A DNA stretch of 46,617 bases, taken from the NCBI GenBank assembly GCA_028714615.1, contig JAQTMA010000011.1, positions 1 to 46,617 of the forward strand. The letters are read 5' to 3'. This DNA is from Anaerolineaceae bacterium. GTDB lineage: Bacteria > Chloroflexota > Anaerolineae > Anaerolineales > Anaerolineaceae. The stretch's first letter is position 1; each line of letters opens with the position of its first letter. This document shows positions 35,081 to 44,329 of this stretch, piece by piece. Both the position numbers and the translations under genes were made by a program. The notes beneath the pieces are model-generated. The model worked only from the letters and a program-made list of their open reading frames with translations. It was not told where the DNA came from and made no database searches.

Positions 35081-36220
35081 ATGCCTCCTCGCATTCTCAT
35101 CTGCCGCTCAAATCCGATTGCCCCAGATCCCAGGGTAGAAAAAATCGCGCGTGCGCTGGTTGGGGCTGGCTATTCGGTACACACACTCGGCTGGGACCGT
35201 ACTGGGCTGCTTCCGGCGCACGAACGCCGGGATGGATATGGGGTAGATCGGTTGGGGATTGTAGCCCAGTTCGGGCAGGGGATGGGGAATCTGCCTCAAC
35301 TGATCCGCTGGCAGGGGGGATTAACCGGTTGGCTAATACGCCATCATAATGATTTTGATTGTATTCACGCGTGTGATTTTGATACGATCATCCCAGCCTT
35401 ATGGATGCGTCAGATGTTTCACAAAAAAGTTATTTACGACATTTTTGATTTCTACGCCGATCACCTTAGGAAGACGCCGGGGTGGATTAAAGGAATGATC
35501 CGGCGAATAGATATCCAGGCGGTGAACACAGCCGATGCTGTCATTATTGTGGATGATTCTCGCAGAGAGCAATTACTGCCCGGCCATCCCAGGCGGGTAG
35601 AAGTCATTTATAACAGCCCGGAGGATTGCATTCCTGCTGTACTGCCAATTCCCGAACATCCTGACGGCAAAAAACGACTGCGGATTGCTTATATCGGCTT
35701 GTTGCAAGTAGAGCGTGGTCTGATTGAAATCTTGCGCATTCTGCGCATTCACCCTGAATGGACCCTCGATTTGGCTGGATTCGGTGGAGACCAAGAGCGA
35801 ATCCTGCAAGAGATCAGTGATCTGGATAATGTAGTATGGTACGGGCGAGTTCCATATGATCGAGCTCTGGAACTGAGTCAGGGAGCGGACGTCCTTTTTG
35901 CCACCTATGATCCTTCTATCCCCAATCACCGTTATTCCAGCCCAAATAAGGTGTTCGAGGCGATGATGTTGGCAAAACCGTTGGTTGTGGCTCGAGGAAC
36001 GAACGTGGACCGGACGGTCGAAGAATACCAATGTGGCCTTGTCGTATCTTATGGGGACATACCAGACCTGGAAGAGGCATTTACAAGGCTTACAGAAGAC
36101 GCTGAGTTTCGAAATCGCTTAGGGAGAAATGGCCGAATGGCGTATGAAAAGGCCTTTGGTTGGCCCAGGATGCGGGATAAGCTGCTTGGGCTCTACCGAG
36201 GACTCACTCAGGGGGTATAG
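35081..36220 (+). CDS. GT4-family glycosyltransferase
   Basis: A 379-residue GT-B fold transferase: N-terminal SNPIAPDPRVEKIARAL, FDCIHACDFDT, YDIFDFYADH, then the C-terminal RIAYIGLLQVERGL, WYGRVPYDRAL and HRYSSPNKVFEAMMLAKP. It uses a nucleotide sugar to extend the glycan in the cytoplasm. The ATG comes 1 nt after the preceding stop, and the next gene begins directly after its own stop, so it is co-translated with both. Donor and linkage cannot be read. Confidence 0.88.
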   Translation: MPPRILICRSNPIAPDPRVEKIARALVGAGYSVHTLGWDRTGLLPAHERRDGYGVDRLGIVAQFGQGMGNLPQLIRWQGGLTGWLIRHHNDFDCIHACDFDTIIPALWMRQMFHKKVIYDIFDFYADHLRKTPGWIKGMIRRIDIQAVNTADAVIIVDDSRREQLLPGHPRRVEVIYNSPEDCIPAVLPIPEHPDGKKRLRIAYIGLLQVERGLIEILRILRIHPEWTLDLAGFGGDQERILQEISDLDNVVWYGRVPYDRALELSQGADVLFATYDPSIPNHRYSSPNKVFEAMMLAKPLVVARGTNVDRTVEEYQCGLVVSYGDIPDLEEAFTRLTEDAEFRNRLGRNGRMAYEKAFGWPRMRDKLLGLYRGLTQGV

Positions 36221-37336
36221 GTGAAGGTTATTCTCGTCGCCAATACAGATTGGTACCTCTATAACTTCCGGCTAGCCCTGGCCAGGGCGCTGCAGGATGC
36301 TGGCTATGATGTGGTACTGGTCTCGCCGCCCGGCGCTTACGCGGATGGGCTGCGTGAAGCAGGCTTCCGCTGGATCCCGTGGAACGTCGGCCGGAGAGGC
36401 GCGATGCCCTGGGATGAGATCGCCGCTTTCTGCCGACTTTGGGGGATTTATCGGGCAGAACATCCTACGATCGTCCATCACTTTACGATCAAGCCTGTCT
36501 TGTATGGTTCGCTCGCAGCCAGGCTGGCCGGGGTGTTCGGGGTGGTGAATTCGATCACCGGGCGGGGGTATCTCTTCTTACAAAATACCTGGAAGACCCT
36601 TCTGCTTCGTTTCGGCGCCAAGCTGCTTTACCGCCTGGTCCTTCGCCGTTCGCGGACGGTGGTTACCTTCGAGAATCCTGATGACCGCGCATTCTTTTCG
36701 CAGGAGGGATTGATTCGGGGAGGCAGCGGGCGGGTCATTGAGGGCGCCGGGCTTGACCCACTGGCTTTTTTTCCGGCATCCGAGCCAGAAGGTATTCCTG
36801 TGGTCGTGTTACCTGCCCGAATGCTGTGGGATAAAGGCGTCGGCGTGCTCGTTGAGGCGGCCAGGATTCTTAAAAAACACTGTGAAGTGCGCGTTGCCCT
36901 GGTTGGGAATCTGGATCCGGGCAACCCGGCAGCGATCGACGAAGCGACGATCCTTGAGTGGGTAACTGAAGGCGTAATTGAGTGGTGGGGGTTTCGCGAG
37001 GATATGGCGAGGGTATACCAGTCTTGTCACATCGTTACCTTGCCATCCCTAGGAGAGGGTCTTCCTACCGCATTGATCGAGGCGTCGGCGTGTGGCCGGC
37101 CAATCGTAACGACGGACGCACCTGGGTGTCGAAACGTGGTCATTGACGGGGTGACGGGTTTCCTGGTACCGATCGAGGACCCACAGGCTTTATCAAATGC
37201 GCTCTTCCGGCTGTTAGGCGATCCCGAGCTGCGCCAACAGATGGGCCGCGAAGGGCGCCATTTCGCTCTAACGCGCTTCACTGATGAACAGGTCAACCGC
37301 TCATTTCTTGAAGTCTATCGTGCCTTTGCCTTATGA
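36221..37336 (+). CDS. GT4-family glycosyltransferase, PglA-like
   Basis: A 371-residue GT-B transferase beginning ILVANTDWYLYNFRLALA, with HHFTIKPVLYGSLAAR, NSITGRGY, VLPARMLWDKGVGV and SLGEGLPTALIEASACGRP. This layout is typical of the PglA/CapM-like GT4 group, which often adds the second sugar to an undecaprenyl-diphosphate-linked acceptor. The start is GTG at 36221, directly after the preceding TAG, with AGGGGG upstream. It is convergent with gmd, with a 31-bp gap. GC-rich. Confidence 0.88.
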   Translation: MKVILVANTDWYLYNFRLALARALQDAGYDVVLVSPPGAYADGLREAGFRWIPWNVGRRGAMPWDEIAAFCRLWGIYRAEHPTIVHHFTIKPVLYGSLAARLAGVFGVVNSITGRGYLFLQNTWKTLLLRFGAKLLYRLVLRRSRTVVTFENPDDRAFFSQEGLIRGGSGRVIEGAGLDPLAFFPASEPEGIPVVVLPARMLWDKGVGVLVEAARILKKHCEVRVALVGNLDPGNPAAIDEATILEWVTEGVIEWWGFREDMARVYQSCHIVTLPSLGEGLPTALIEASACGRPIVTTDAPGCRNVVIDGVTGFLVPIEDPQALSNALFRLLGDPELRQQMGREGRHFALTRFTDEQVNRSFLEVYRAFAL

Positions 37337-37367
37337 CTTTCCAAAGAATATGGGGAATCGAAAAAGT

Positions 37368-38360
37368 TCATTTCTTGTCGTTTGACCTGAGCTTGAGGTT
37401 TCCGAAATCAGCCATCACCATCATCTCGACCAGCTCTCGAAAATCCACACTTGGCTGCCAATTCAACTTGTTCCTCGCTTTCGATGGGTCCCCCATCAAC
37501 GGGATCGCTTCCGCTGGGCGGAAGAACTTCTGATCGACGTTGACATGATCACGGTAATCTAATCCCAAGCAGGAAAAGGCAACATCACAAAAATCCCGAA
37601 CGGAGTGTATCTCACCTGTCGCAATGACATAATCACCCGGCTGCTCCTGTTGGAGGATCAGCCACATCGCTTTCACATAATCCCCGGCGAAACCCCAGTC
37701 GCGGACTGCATCCAGATTCCCCAGGCTGATCGTTTTCGCTAACCCGAGCTTGATCTGGGCAGCTCCATAGGAGATTTTCCGGGTCACAAATTCGTACCCT
37801 CGACGGGGTGATTCGTGGTTGTAGAGGATGCCGTTGCAGGCAAACATACCGTAGTTTTCGCGGTAATTGCTGGTTAAATAATAACCTGTGGCTTTTGTGA
37901 TTCCATAGGCGGAACGCGGGTGAAAGGCCGTATTCTCGTTTTGAGGCGATTCGGTAGCCCGGCCAAATAGTTCAGAAGAGCCGGCGAAGTAAAAGCGGCA
38001 GTTCGGGGCAACCTCCTTCAGCACTGATAGAATGTTATGGGTCCCGGTCACATTGGTATTGAAAATCGAGAATTCATCATCAAAAGAATAGGAGACAAAG
38101 GACTGGGCTGCCAGGTGATAGCATTCCTCCGGCTTGATCTTCTCAACCACTCGGAACATGGATGGGTACGATTCAATAGATGCCGGGTGCAAGTGAAGAT
38201 CGCCAAGAATTCCAGATAATCGGAACAACGCCCGGTCGGGATCTTCTAGCTCGTTTCGCAATACCAGACCGTGCACTTCATATCCTTTAGAGAGTAGTAA
38301 CTCGGCCAGGTACGACCCATCTTGGCCGGAAATTCCGGTGATCAATGCTTTTTTTGCCAT
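37368..38360 (-). CDS. gmd: GDP-mannose 4,6-dehydratase
   Basis: A 330-residue extended SDR converting GDP-mannose to GDP-4-keto-6-deoxymannose. Diagnostic: ALITGISGQDGSYLAELLL at the N-terminus, YHLAAQSFVSYSF, FAGSSELFG, catalytic Tyr/Lys in SAYGITKATGY, YNHESPRRG and RDWGFAGDYVKAMWL. AAAGGAG lies 8 nt before the ATG. The next enzyme (RMD for rhamnose, Fcl for fucose, or Per for perosamine) is not recognised elsewhere in the window, so the final sugar is open. Confidence 0.95.
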   Translation of the reverse strand: MAKKALITGISGQDGSYLAELLLSKGYEVHGLVLRNELEDPDRALFRLSGILGDLHLHPASIESYPSMFRVVEKIKPEECYHLAAQSFVSYSFDDEFSIFNTNVTGTHNILSVLKEVAPNCRFYFAGSSELFGRATESPQNENTAFHPRSAYGITKATGYYLTSNYRENYGMFACNGILYNHESPRRGYEFVTRKISYGAAQIKLGLAKTISLGNLDAVRDWGFAGDYVKAMWLILQQEQPGDYVIATGEIHSVRDFCDVAFSCLGLDYRDHVNVDQKFFRPAEAIPLMGDPSKARNKLNWQPSVDFRELVEMMVMADFGNLKLRSNDKK

Positions 38361-38406
38361 TTAATAATCTCCTTTCCCGTTCAAAACCTTCCAACCCAAC
38401 TTATTC

Positions 38407-38432
38407 TCGATCTACCCAAATAACCAGATCGA
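38407..38432 (-). repeat. Inverted repeat upstream of gmd
   Basis: TCGATCT (38407-38413) and AGATCGA (38426-38432) pair perfectly with a 12-nt loop. It lies about 47 nt before the gmd ATG, in the 154-nt gap between the GT87-like gene and gmd. It could be an operator or a weak hairpin terminator for the gene upstream; no T-run follows. Confidence 0.35.
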
Positions 38433-38514
38433 TTAGTGTGGGATGTCGTACAAATCCTCGTGAGTGTGCGTAGGCAATTTTTGTGGCTGTATCCTTTGAA
38501 ATGATTGCAGATCG

Positions 38515-39741
38515 TCATTCCCTGAGTGACGTAACGATGATTGTCCTATCAACGCCGCATGGTTCTGGATGTTGAATTTGTTGATACCATCCAACCAGCA
38601 GAACAGCAAAAAGAAGCATCCGCAGGGGGACGATGACCCATAGGCCGGCCCAGGCGTGACGACCGAGAACCAGGGGCCATTCAAAGATGGTCAGGAGCAC
38701 CATCAAAAGCGCCCAACGCATCCCCTTCTCCCATGAAAACGACAAGAGAATTAGAGGGATGAGATATAACACCCATTGAGGACTCCAACCGGGATTCCAA
38801 AACAAGTGAACCATCCAGGTGATGCCCACAAAAGCAACCAACGACCGGTCATCCTTTACCTTTCGTGATTTCCAGAAGAACCATAACCCAATCGCAATAA
38901 ATACCGGTAAAGTCAAGATGGGTGGGATGATCGGCGGCTTCTCCATCGGAGCACGGTTGATTTGCAGATTAAAGCGGTCTGGTACTTTATCACCAAGCCC
39001 GGTTTGCATGTTGCCGTCAATCAGTGCCCAGACTGTTTCCCATGAACCTCGAGTTGGCTGGGTCAACACGGAAGCTCTGACAACATTCGGTGAAACCAGG
39101 TAGAGCGTGCCATAGACCAGAAGCACAACAACGATTGCCACACCGGTGATGGTCATAGCGCGCCGGACTGTTTTAAAACGCCAGGCCGCTGGTAGAAGCA
39201 AAACGGGGAATAGTTTCGTTAGGATGCCCAAACCAATGGCGAGCCCCGTTAGGTACGTACGATCGACAAGCATCCAATAAAGCCCTAGCAGCATAAGTGA
39301 TATCGGGAGAAGATCGAAATACCACCAGGTATAGGGCAACGGCGTGAGAATAGCGAAAAAGATTAATGTACGAAGAAAAGCCTGGTTCTCCCCATGCAGC
39401 CTTTTCGAAATGATGTAAAAGAGATAGAGGCAAACGGAACCAGCCAGGGAGACCAGGAATACCATCATAAAATCATAGACGACCTCGTTTCCGGAGGCTA
39501 GACGATAGATGGCTGCATTGAGAAATGGAAAAACGGGAGGGTATTCGTGCCAGTAGTTGATATACGGCCACCCATTGAGTCCTGCCGTGCCATAATGAAC
39601 CTTAAGGTCCCCGAAACCATATAAATCATTCGGGATCAGGCAAATGGCCAGGATGATCCTTCCAAATAGAAATAGTACCGGCAAGAGCAAGCTCTGCGAT
39701 TGCGAAGAAAATGATGCGGGGAGGCGGCTTCCAATATTCAT
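38515..39741 (-). CDS. GT-C membrane glycosyltransferase, GT87-like
   Basis: A 408-residue protein with about ten helices and the layout of the GT87/PIG-M-like group: YGFGDLKVHY and YWHEYPPVFPFLNA in the first outer loop, PLPYTWWYFDLLP, and GILTKLFPVLLLP. Members transfer mannose or similar sugars from polyprenyl phosphate outside the cytoplasm. I start at the ATG at 39741; the TTG just before it (39744) is also in frame. It lies directly after the pseudogene on the same strand and before gmd. Confidence 0.82.
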   Translation of the reverse strand: MNIGSRLPASFSSQSQSLLLPVLFLFGRIILAICLIPNDLYGFGDLKVHYGTAGLNGWPYINYWHEYPPVFPFLNAAIYRLASGNEVVYDFMMVFLVSLAGSVCLYLFYIISKRLHGENQAFLRTLIFFAILTPLPYTWWYFDLLPISLMLLGLYWMLVDRTYLTGLAIGLGILTKLFPVLLLPAAWRFKTVRRAMTITGVAIVVVLLVYGTLYLVSPNVVRASVLTQPTRGSWETVWALIDGNMQTGLGDKVPDRFNLQINRAPMEKPPIIPPILTLPVFIAIGLWFFWKSRKVKDDRSLVAFVGITWMVHLFWNPGWSPQWVLYLIPLILLSFSWEKGMRWALLMVLLTIFEWPLVLGRHAWAGLWVIVPLRMLLFAVLLVGWYQQIQHPEPCGVDRTIIVTSLRE

Positions 39742-39809
39742 CAACGTTTGAATAAATAATCTACAATCTTAGTTGAGGAAATGCGGCTTCAATTGAGTTA
39801 GCTATGAGG

Positions 39810-40816
39810 TTATCTCCACCATTGTATTTTTCGTTTGATGGTGAACGTGAACATTGTTTGAATGGAATTCAGAATATTCTTCATGTGGTCAAGCATAGTC
39901 CTAATGCTATCGATGTAATCATGCACCGAATAGTTTATCATGTAAGCAGTCACCGGAAAGGCCAGGTTTAGCCAACGCCAATCTCCTCCTAACCCAACCC
40001 CCGGCGCCGTCAACCAGATAGTGGCGAAGAGCAGGAGTTGGCGGTAACCCTTCACGGTACCCAATGAGGGCAGCAGCACCACCAGGTGGTAAGGCATCAG
40101 GTTCGGGCTGAGCATGCAACCGGCTGCTATCAACCGCCAGGGATTCGATCCCGCGCCGGCTAACAATACCAGCCCTAACGCCAGCACAGGCCAGCCCAGA
40201 GCATGCCAACTAAAGGAGGCTGAATGGTTCCACACCGTCCCGGACACATGGTTGAGCCAGGAAGGCCAGCTTAACAACACCAGGCCAAGGAAAGCTCCCG
40301 CCCACAGCCCGGATGCCCGGTTCTTCAAGAAATTCCATACGGTGACTTGAGGATTGATTAAAGCCAACGGAATGATACCAGTCAGCACGCCGAGCAGCGC
40401 CAGCCCCTCGGTATGCCCAACCCACATAATATAAAACACAGGTGGGATAGGACTGCTAGAAAAATAGATAGGTATCTACCTCCCGCTAGCCAGCAACTGA
40501 GGGCTATGGACATCAATGTGATCCCATTGAGCCCCGCGAACTAGGTGCGCCAAGGCAGCCAGGTGAGCAGTTCGATGACGTAGCGGGTGTAAGGGAAGAA
40601 CGGGCTGTCCGGACTGTAAATATTCCCCGTGGGGTGGTGGGCGGTGAAGAAGAAGTACCAATCCCAGTCAAGCACGGGCAGCCGAGCCGTTAGTGGAGAC
40701 AGCAGAACGCCGCCGATTATCGCCATTCCCAAAATGCGGGCACTCTTCGATACATCCCGGCGGCCAGGGATGAGCGATTTAAGGAAGGAGAGGAGACGGT
40801 TCAAAATAGGAGACAC
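39810..40816 (-). pseudogene. Broken GT-C membrane glycosyltransferase
   Basis: Two open pieces belong to one gene. The first runs from a GTG at 40816 to an in-frame TAG at 40541-40543. Reading on in that frame gives FAGLNGITLMSIALSCWLAG and further helix-like sequence. The frame is then lost near 40444-40446, where restoring one C in a run of C joins it to the second piece (40439-39810, PPVFYIMWVGHTEG onward). The repaired product is about 335 residues and follows the same course as the intact 344-residue paralogue at 41381-42412. A stop plus a frameshift makes sequencing error an unlikely sole cause. It starts 15 nt after the rfbH remnant, so it was once its operon partner. Confidence 0.8.
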
Positions 40817-40831
40817 TTGCAGGATAGCCGA

Positions 40832-41055
40832 TCATGCCTGCATGATTTCGTGGAAACTCTCGATCACATAGTCCAACATCGATTGGGTGGGTCCTGGATA
40901 GACCCCGACTCAGACCACCTAGTTCATAACAAAAGCCAAATTCTCGAACGAGGTTGCGACCCTGAGCCCAGCGTGTTAGTACCCAGGTTGCCGAACAGGT
41001 TACTGTCGAGAAGCAGGCGAGTACCCAATCCACCTGAAAGGATGACGACCTTCAT
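40832..41055 (-). pseudogene. Deletion scar: start of rfbF fused to end of rfbH, decayed
   Basis: From the ATG at 41055, preceded by GGGAG, the frame reads MKVVILSGGLGTRL, the start of an RfbF. After the shared TRL the sequence becomes the last 63 residues of an RfbH. Allowing one frameshift, this aligns without gaps to the intact RfbH tail (positions 8-9 NL, 13 P, 21-22 RV, 27-28 EN, 33-34 MN, 42-44 YPG). It ends MLDYVIESFHEIMQA and a TGA at 40834-40832. Three in-frame stops interrupt it (codons 16, 35 and 38 counted from the TR). The rest of rfbF, all of rfbG and most of rfbH are missing. The shared bases coding TRL suggest a microhomology deletion. Confidence 0.85.
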
Positions 41056-41380
41056 GGTTATCTCCCGGAACTGGGGTCAGGCAAACCAAATCCGCCGATG
41101 TAAATTTGGCCAACCCTATTAGATTTGGTCGGTAAATATGCAAGATATTTCGTTATGCACAATTGGTCTAGCCTCATTGTAAATCGGATAACCGGGATGG
41201 TCAACCTGCTCCACCTTACAGGATGCAAACAATAGGCCAAGCTAGGGAAGATTATGGCAGATGGGGGAGCAAAATGCCCTGAAAGAGTGTTCATCAAGAG
41301 GTAATCCATTTTGTATTATTGGATAGAAGGCTATTTGTGGGATAATTCTGAATGAAACAACTATTTCCAATTCAGCCGTG
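41056..41380. other. Gap between the rfb remnant and the GT-C gene
   Basis: About 325 nt without a credible gene. It should contain the old promoter of the decayed minus-strand rfb operon and the start region of the plus-strand GT-C gene. A GATAAT at 41341-41346 may be a -10 box for the latter, but the -35 match is poor (TTGGAT, spacer 16). No further remnant coding sequence recognised. Confidence 0.4.
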
Positions 41381-42412
41381 ATGAAAATCGATATGCTAAC
41401 GATCTCCTCTGATATCACTAACCCTGCTAAAATGGATACTCGCCTTTCCGCGCGGATTTCCCGATCAGAGTTTGCCGGCCTGGCCGGATCTTTCGGTGTC
41501 CTCTGCATGTTCACCTGGCTACAGATGACAGGCGTCTACCAGCCCTTCGATTTTACGAACTATCTCCATGCCGCGGCAGGAGATACCTCATACTATTATT
41601 ATGGTTACTGGGCTCTTCCATTTATTTCTCTTTTCCGGGTTTTACCCATTAATATTGCCTTTCTTTCCTGGGGCCTGCTCAACTTGTTGGGTATTTTTTT
41701 CGCAATCCGGGTATTTGGGGGAAAAGCTCTCTATGCCCTATTATCCTACCAGATGTTCTATGTTTTCTTCTACGGACAAATCACAGGGATCATAATCGGG
41801 TGCTTAGCTCTCTTCTGGTGGGACTATCGCCATGGTCGATGGATCCTAGCTGGTTTTGCACTTTCCATGGCTTGCTCCAAGTATCAAATTGGGGTACCCT
41901 TGGGGATTGCTATGCTGCTGCTTGCTAGGACCCCCTGGATTCTGCGAATCAAAGTACTTATGATCCCCATATTGGTTTCGATCCTATCGTTGCTAATTTA
42001 CCCGGGATGGCCTTTCGAGCTCATCTCACGGTTAATCACGAACCCTCCGAATGACTGGGGAAATATCTCCCTGTGGCGGTGGATCGGTCCTTGGGCCTTC
42101 TTGTTATGGATCCCGGCTCTTGTCCTCCCGCTAAAGACCAATCAGCGTCTTATTGCCATCACGGCCGCTACAGCCCTTAGCCTCCCATATTTTCAACAAA
42201 CAGAGTTGCTGGTTTTGATCATGTTGCCTATTGGTTGGCTCGCATTGCTAGGAAATCTGGGTTTTTTGTACGCTTTCTTCAAGTGGAGTGTTCTCCAATA
42301 TCTTGCCGTAGTGCCTGTGGCTATCTACTTATCAGTGGTCCTTCCACCCATTATTTCATCAATCCGCCATGTTCGTTTAATTGGTCTGCGTGAATGGGGT
42401 AGCCGAAAATGA
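41381..42412 (+). CDS. GT-C-like membrane glycosyltransferase
   Basis: A 343-residue polytopic protein with about eight helices. The first outer loop contains YQPFDFTNYLHAAAGD, an acidic site like that of GT-C/GT87 (DUF2029-like) enzymes. Mid-sequence FFYGQITGIIIGCLALFWW and ACSKYQIGVPLGIAML match the corresponding parts of the pseudogene at 39810-40816, so the two are paralogues. Start uncertain: GTG 41378 and ATG 41381 adjoin, and ATG 41393 and 41432 are also in frame; none has a clear ribosome binding site. It probably transfers a sugar from a lipid-linked donor outside the membrane. Confidence 0.72.
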   Translation: MKIDMLTISSDITNPAKMDTRLSARISRSEFAGLAGSFGVLCMFTWLQMTGVYQPFDFTNYLHAAAGDTSYYYYGYWALPFISLFRVLPINIAFLSWGLLNLLGIFFAIRVFGGKALYALLSYQMFYVFFYGQITGIIIGCLALFWWDYRHGRWILAGFALSMACSKYQIGVPLGIAMLLLARTPWILRIKVLMIPILVSILSLLIYPGWPFELISRLITNPPNDWGNISLWRWIGPWAFLLWIPALVLPLKTNQRLIAITAATALSLPYFQQTELLVLIMLPIGWLALLGNLGFLYAFFKWSVLQYLAVVPVAIYLSVVLPPIISSIRHVRLIGLREWGSRK

Positions 42413-42438
42413 ATCGTGCTGTAATATCCCCTAAGACC

Positions 42439-42463
42439 TAGAATCACTGAATTGGGGATTCTA
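42439..42463. terminator. Possible weak hairpin between convergent genes
   Basis: TAGAATC and GATTCTA form a perfect 7-bp stem with an 11-nt loop where two genes converge. On the plus strand it is followed by AAATAATTT. The stem overlaps the last codons of the minus-strand gene. AT-rich, so strength is doubtful. Confidence 0.3.
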
Positions 42464-44207
42464 AAATAATTTGGGATGGGTATCGAAAAAACAACAGGCC
42501 AATTCCCGATAAGTCAGGCTTCGCGATGAAGTTCACGAGAGATAGATTTTCATCCCCAGCTAGGGTGAGTACATCGTCCGCTATCAACGATCCCGGATGA
42601 CTGGCCTCTGACGGGATAAAGGATGTTTGGGGGACTTTAATATCGGTTCGTTTCCACTCCTCGGCTGAACATAACCATGCAATCGGTATCGATGGACATA
42701 GATAATAACTCGCAGTACGATAAATCGACCGATTCATTTCATAAATTGGGGTAAATGCGCCCAGAATTAAACAGGCCAGTAAAATAAAGAAGCTCATTCG
42801 AGGATTCCCGGCGGAATTTATATTGTCACCCGCCTTTCTATTGAAGATTGCATCAGCAAACCATACCATTAAGTAAAAGAGTGCTGGGATCGATGCTCGC
42901 ATTGTAAAGTCCCCACCATTCCCAAGACGAATAAATGGAAAAGTGATCAAGATAAATCCAACCAGATACCACAGAGGGCTTTTTCTGTGGTTATTGTAAA
43001 GAATGATCCAAATTAAACTCCACTCAAGTATGCAGAAAAGATAAGCAATCAAAACAGAAACGAGAGTTATTGGTGCAATTGAAAATCGGGTCGTGTTTTG
43101 GTTTGTTCGAAAGTAGAGATATGACAGGAAAAAAACAGAGCCTCCCCCCAGAATGTTTTCTAGACTCATGAAATCACGGAGTTGTCGCTTGGTCGTTTCG
43201 AATAAACTGATCATTTTCTTACGTAAACCATTTACATGCCTAGAATAATGACTACCGGATAAGGGGATTAATGCTTGTACCGCTATGAATGGCAGGAGAC
43301 CTATTGCTGGTAAAGGGGCAAAAAAGAAGCACAAACTCCAAGTAAAAATCTTATAGCGATCACTGATGCCATAAATTAACAGAGCTATGCAAACCCAGGC
43401 TGGAAGTGCTTGGTTAAATACCCAAAACAGTTGAGTGGTGATTGAAGAGTATTGTATTCCACTTGTCCAACCGTCTAGATGTTGGTAAGGCGGCCATACA
43501 GAAGGATAAGCCCCTTTGGCGATTGATTGGATAATAATTGTTCCAACAATATCCATACCGCTGAAAAGGATTACGAAGATGGAGATCGGAATAGGTGATA
43601 TTCGTAAGTGTGAAGATACAAGATTGACGACGAATATGACACCGAGCAAAGTCCAAATAAAAAGCATGAAGTTCGCCGCATCCCACCCAATAACCTTTCC
43701 TAATAGGGCTGCAGGCAGCCAATATCCAATGTAATACACTAATTCAGTGGGATTTCCAGAGTTTGGATAGATTACTGGCCAGTGGTATTGGATTAAGTCC
43801 CGAAATATTGCATTTCGAATTTGGAAATCAGTATTTTGAAAAGTGTAACCACCAATCCCAGAAAGAAACACCCATATCCCCAGAATTAGACCTGCGACAA
43901 TCCATTTGGAAACTTGATTTTGGAACTTGAAGTTTTGAGAAGCGTTCGAAGAGATAAATCGTATGATTACCCAAATAATTATTATTGAAGATAATATCGA
44001 AATAATTGGATTAAACCATCCAAAACAAAAGATGAGAAACGGGATGATAAGATATAGAAGGCAAACCGCCGGTAGAACCGCAATATTTCTTCGAGAGCTG
44101 CTCCTCCGGTGATCAAGATTAATGAGTAAACAATCCCACAGATGTTGTATTGTGATTAGCATTTTTTTCATCGAAATCCAAACATGGGAAGTATCTGATA
44201 TTTCCAT
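42444..44207 (-). CDS. Large GT-C-like membrane protein
   Basis: A 587-residue protein with about thirteen hydrophobic segments after a 45-residue basic cytoplasmic N-terminus. The first outer loop has NTDFQIRNAIFRDLI followed by YHWPVIYP, an arrangement like the acidic donor site of GT-C transferases. A second motif is YYIGYWLPAALLG. A short soluble C-terminus (about 520-587) lies outside. The family cannot be named from sequence reading alone. AT-rich (about 40% GC in sampled stretches), in sharp contrast with the next gene. ATG at 44207 has no clear ribosome binding site; an in-frame ATG at 44171 is an alternative. Confidence 0.72.
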   Translation of the reverse strand: MEISDTSHVWISMKKMLITIQHLWDCLLINLDHRRSSSRRNIAVLPAVCLLYLIIPFLIFCFGWFNPIISILSSIIIIWVIIRFISSNASQNFKFQNQVSKWIVAGLILGIWVFLSGIGGYTFQNTDFQIRNAIFRDLIQYHWPVIYPNSGNPTELVYYIGYWLPAALLGKVIGWDAANFMLFIWTLLGVIFVVNLVSSHLRISPIPISIFVILFSGMDIVGTIIIQSIAKGAYPSVWPPYQHLDGWTSGIQYSSITTQLFWVFNQALPAWVCIALLIYGISDRYKIFTWSLCFFFAPLPAIGLLPFIAVQALIPLSGSHYSRHVNGLRKKMISLFETTKRQLRDFMSLENILGGGSVFFLSYLYFRTNQNTTRFSIAPITLVSVLIAYLFCILEWSLIWIILYNNHRKSPLWYLVGFILITFPFIRLGNGGDFTMRASIPALFYLMVWFADAIFNRKAGDNINSAGNPRMSFFILLACLILGAFTPIYEMNRSIYRTASYYLCPSIPIAWLCSAEEWKRTDIKVPQTSFIPSEASHPGSLIADDVLTLAGDENLSLVNFIAKPDLSGIGLLFFRYPSQIILESPIQ

Positions 44208-44257
44208 TAACTACATTTTTCTATATGCGGTGACTCAACTGATCAAGGAAATCCAAG

Positions 44258-44263
44258 TATAAT
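44258..44263 (+). promoter_or_regulatory. Possible -10 box before the oxidoreductase gene
   Basis: A perfect TATAAT lies 66 nt before the ATG at 44330. The hexamer 17 nt upstream (TCAACT) matches the -35 consensus at only three positions. The 122-nt divergent gap makes a promoter here likely. Confidence 0.35.
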
Positions 44264-44329
44264 GCCTAGTAGAAATTTGGATGCTACCAAATCCTCAAAA
44301 TCATATAACCCTTTCTGCCGGACTCCCTC

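Noticed and set aside
40779..41122. Short open frames on both strands over the rfb remnant
   Set aside because: They are out of frame with the recognisable RfbF and RfbH residues. The pseudogene explains the sequence better.
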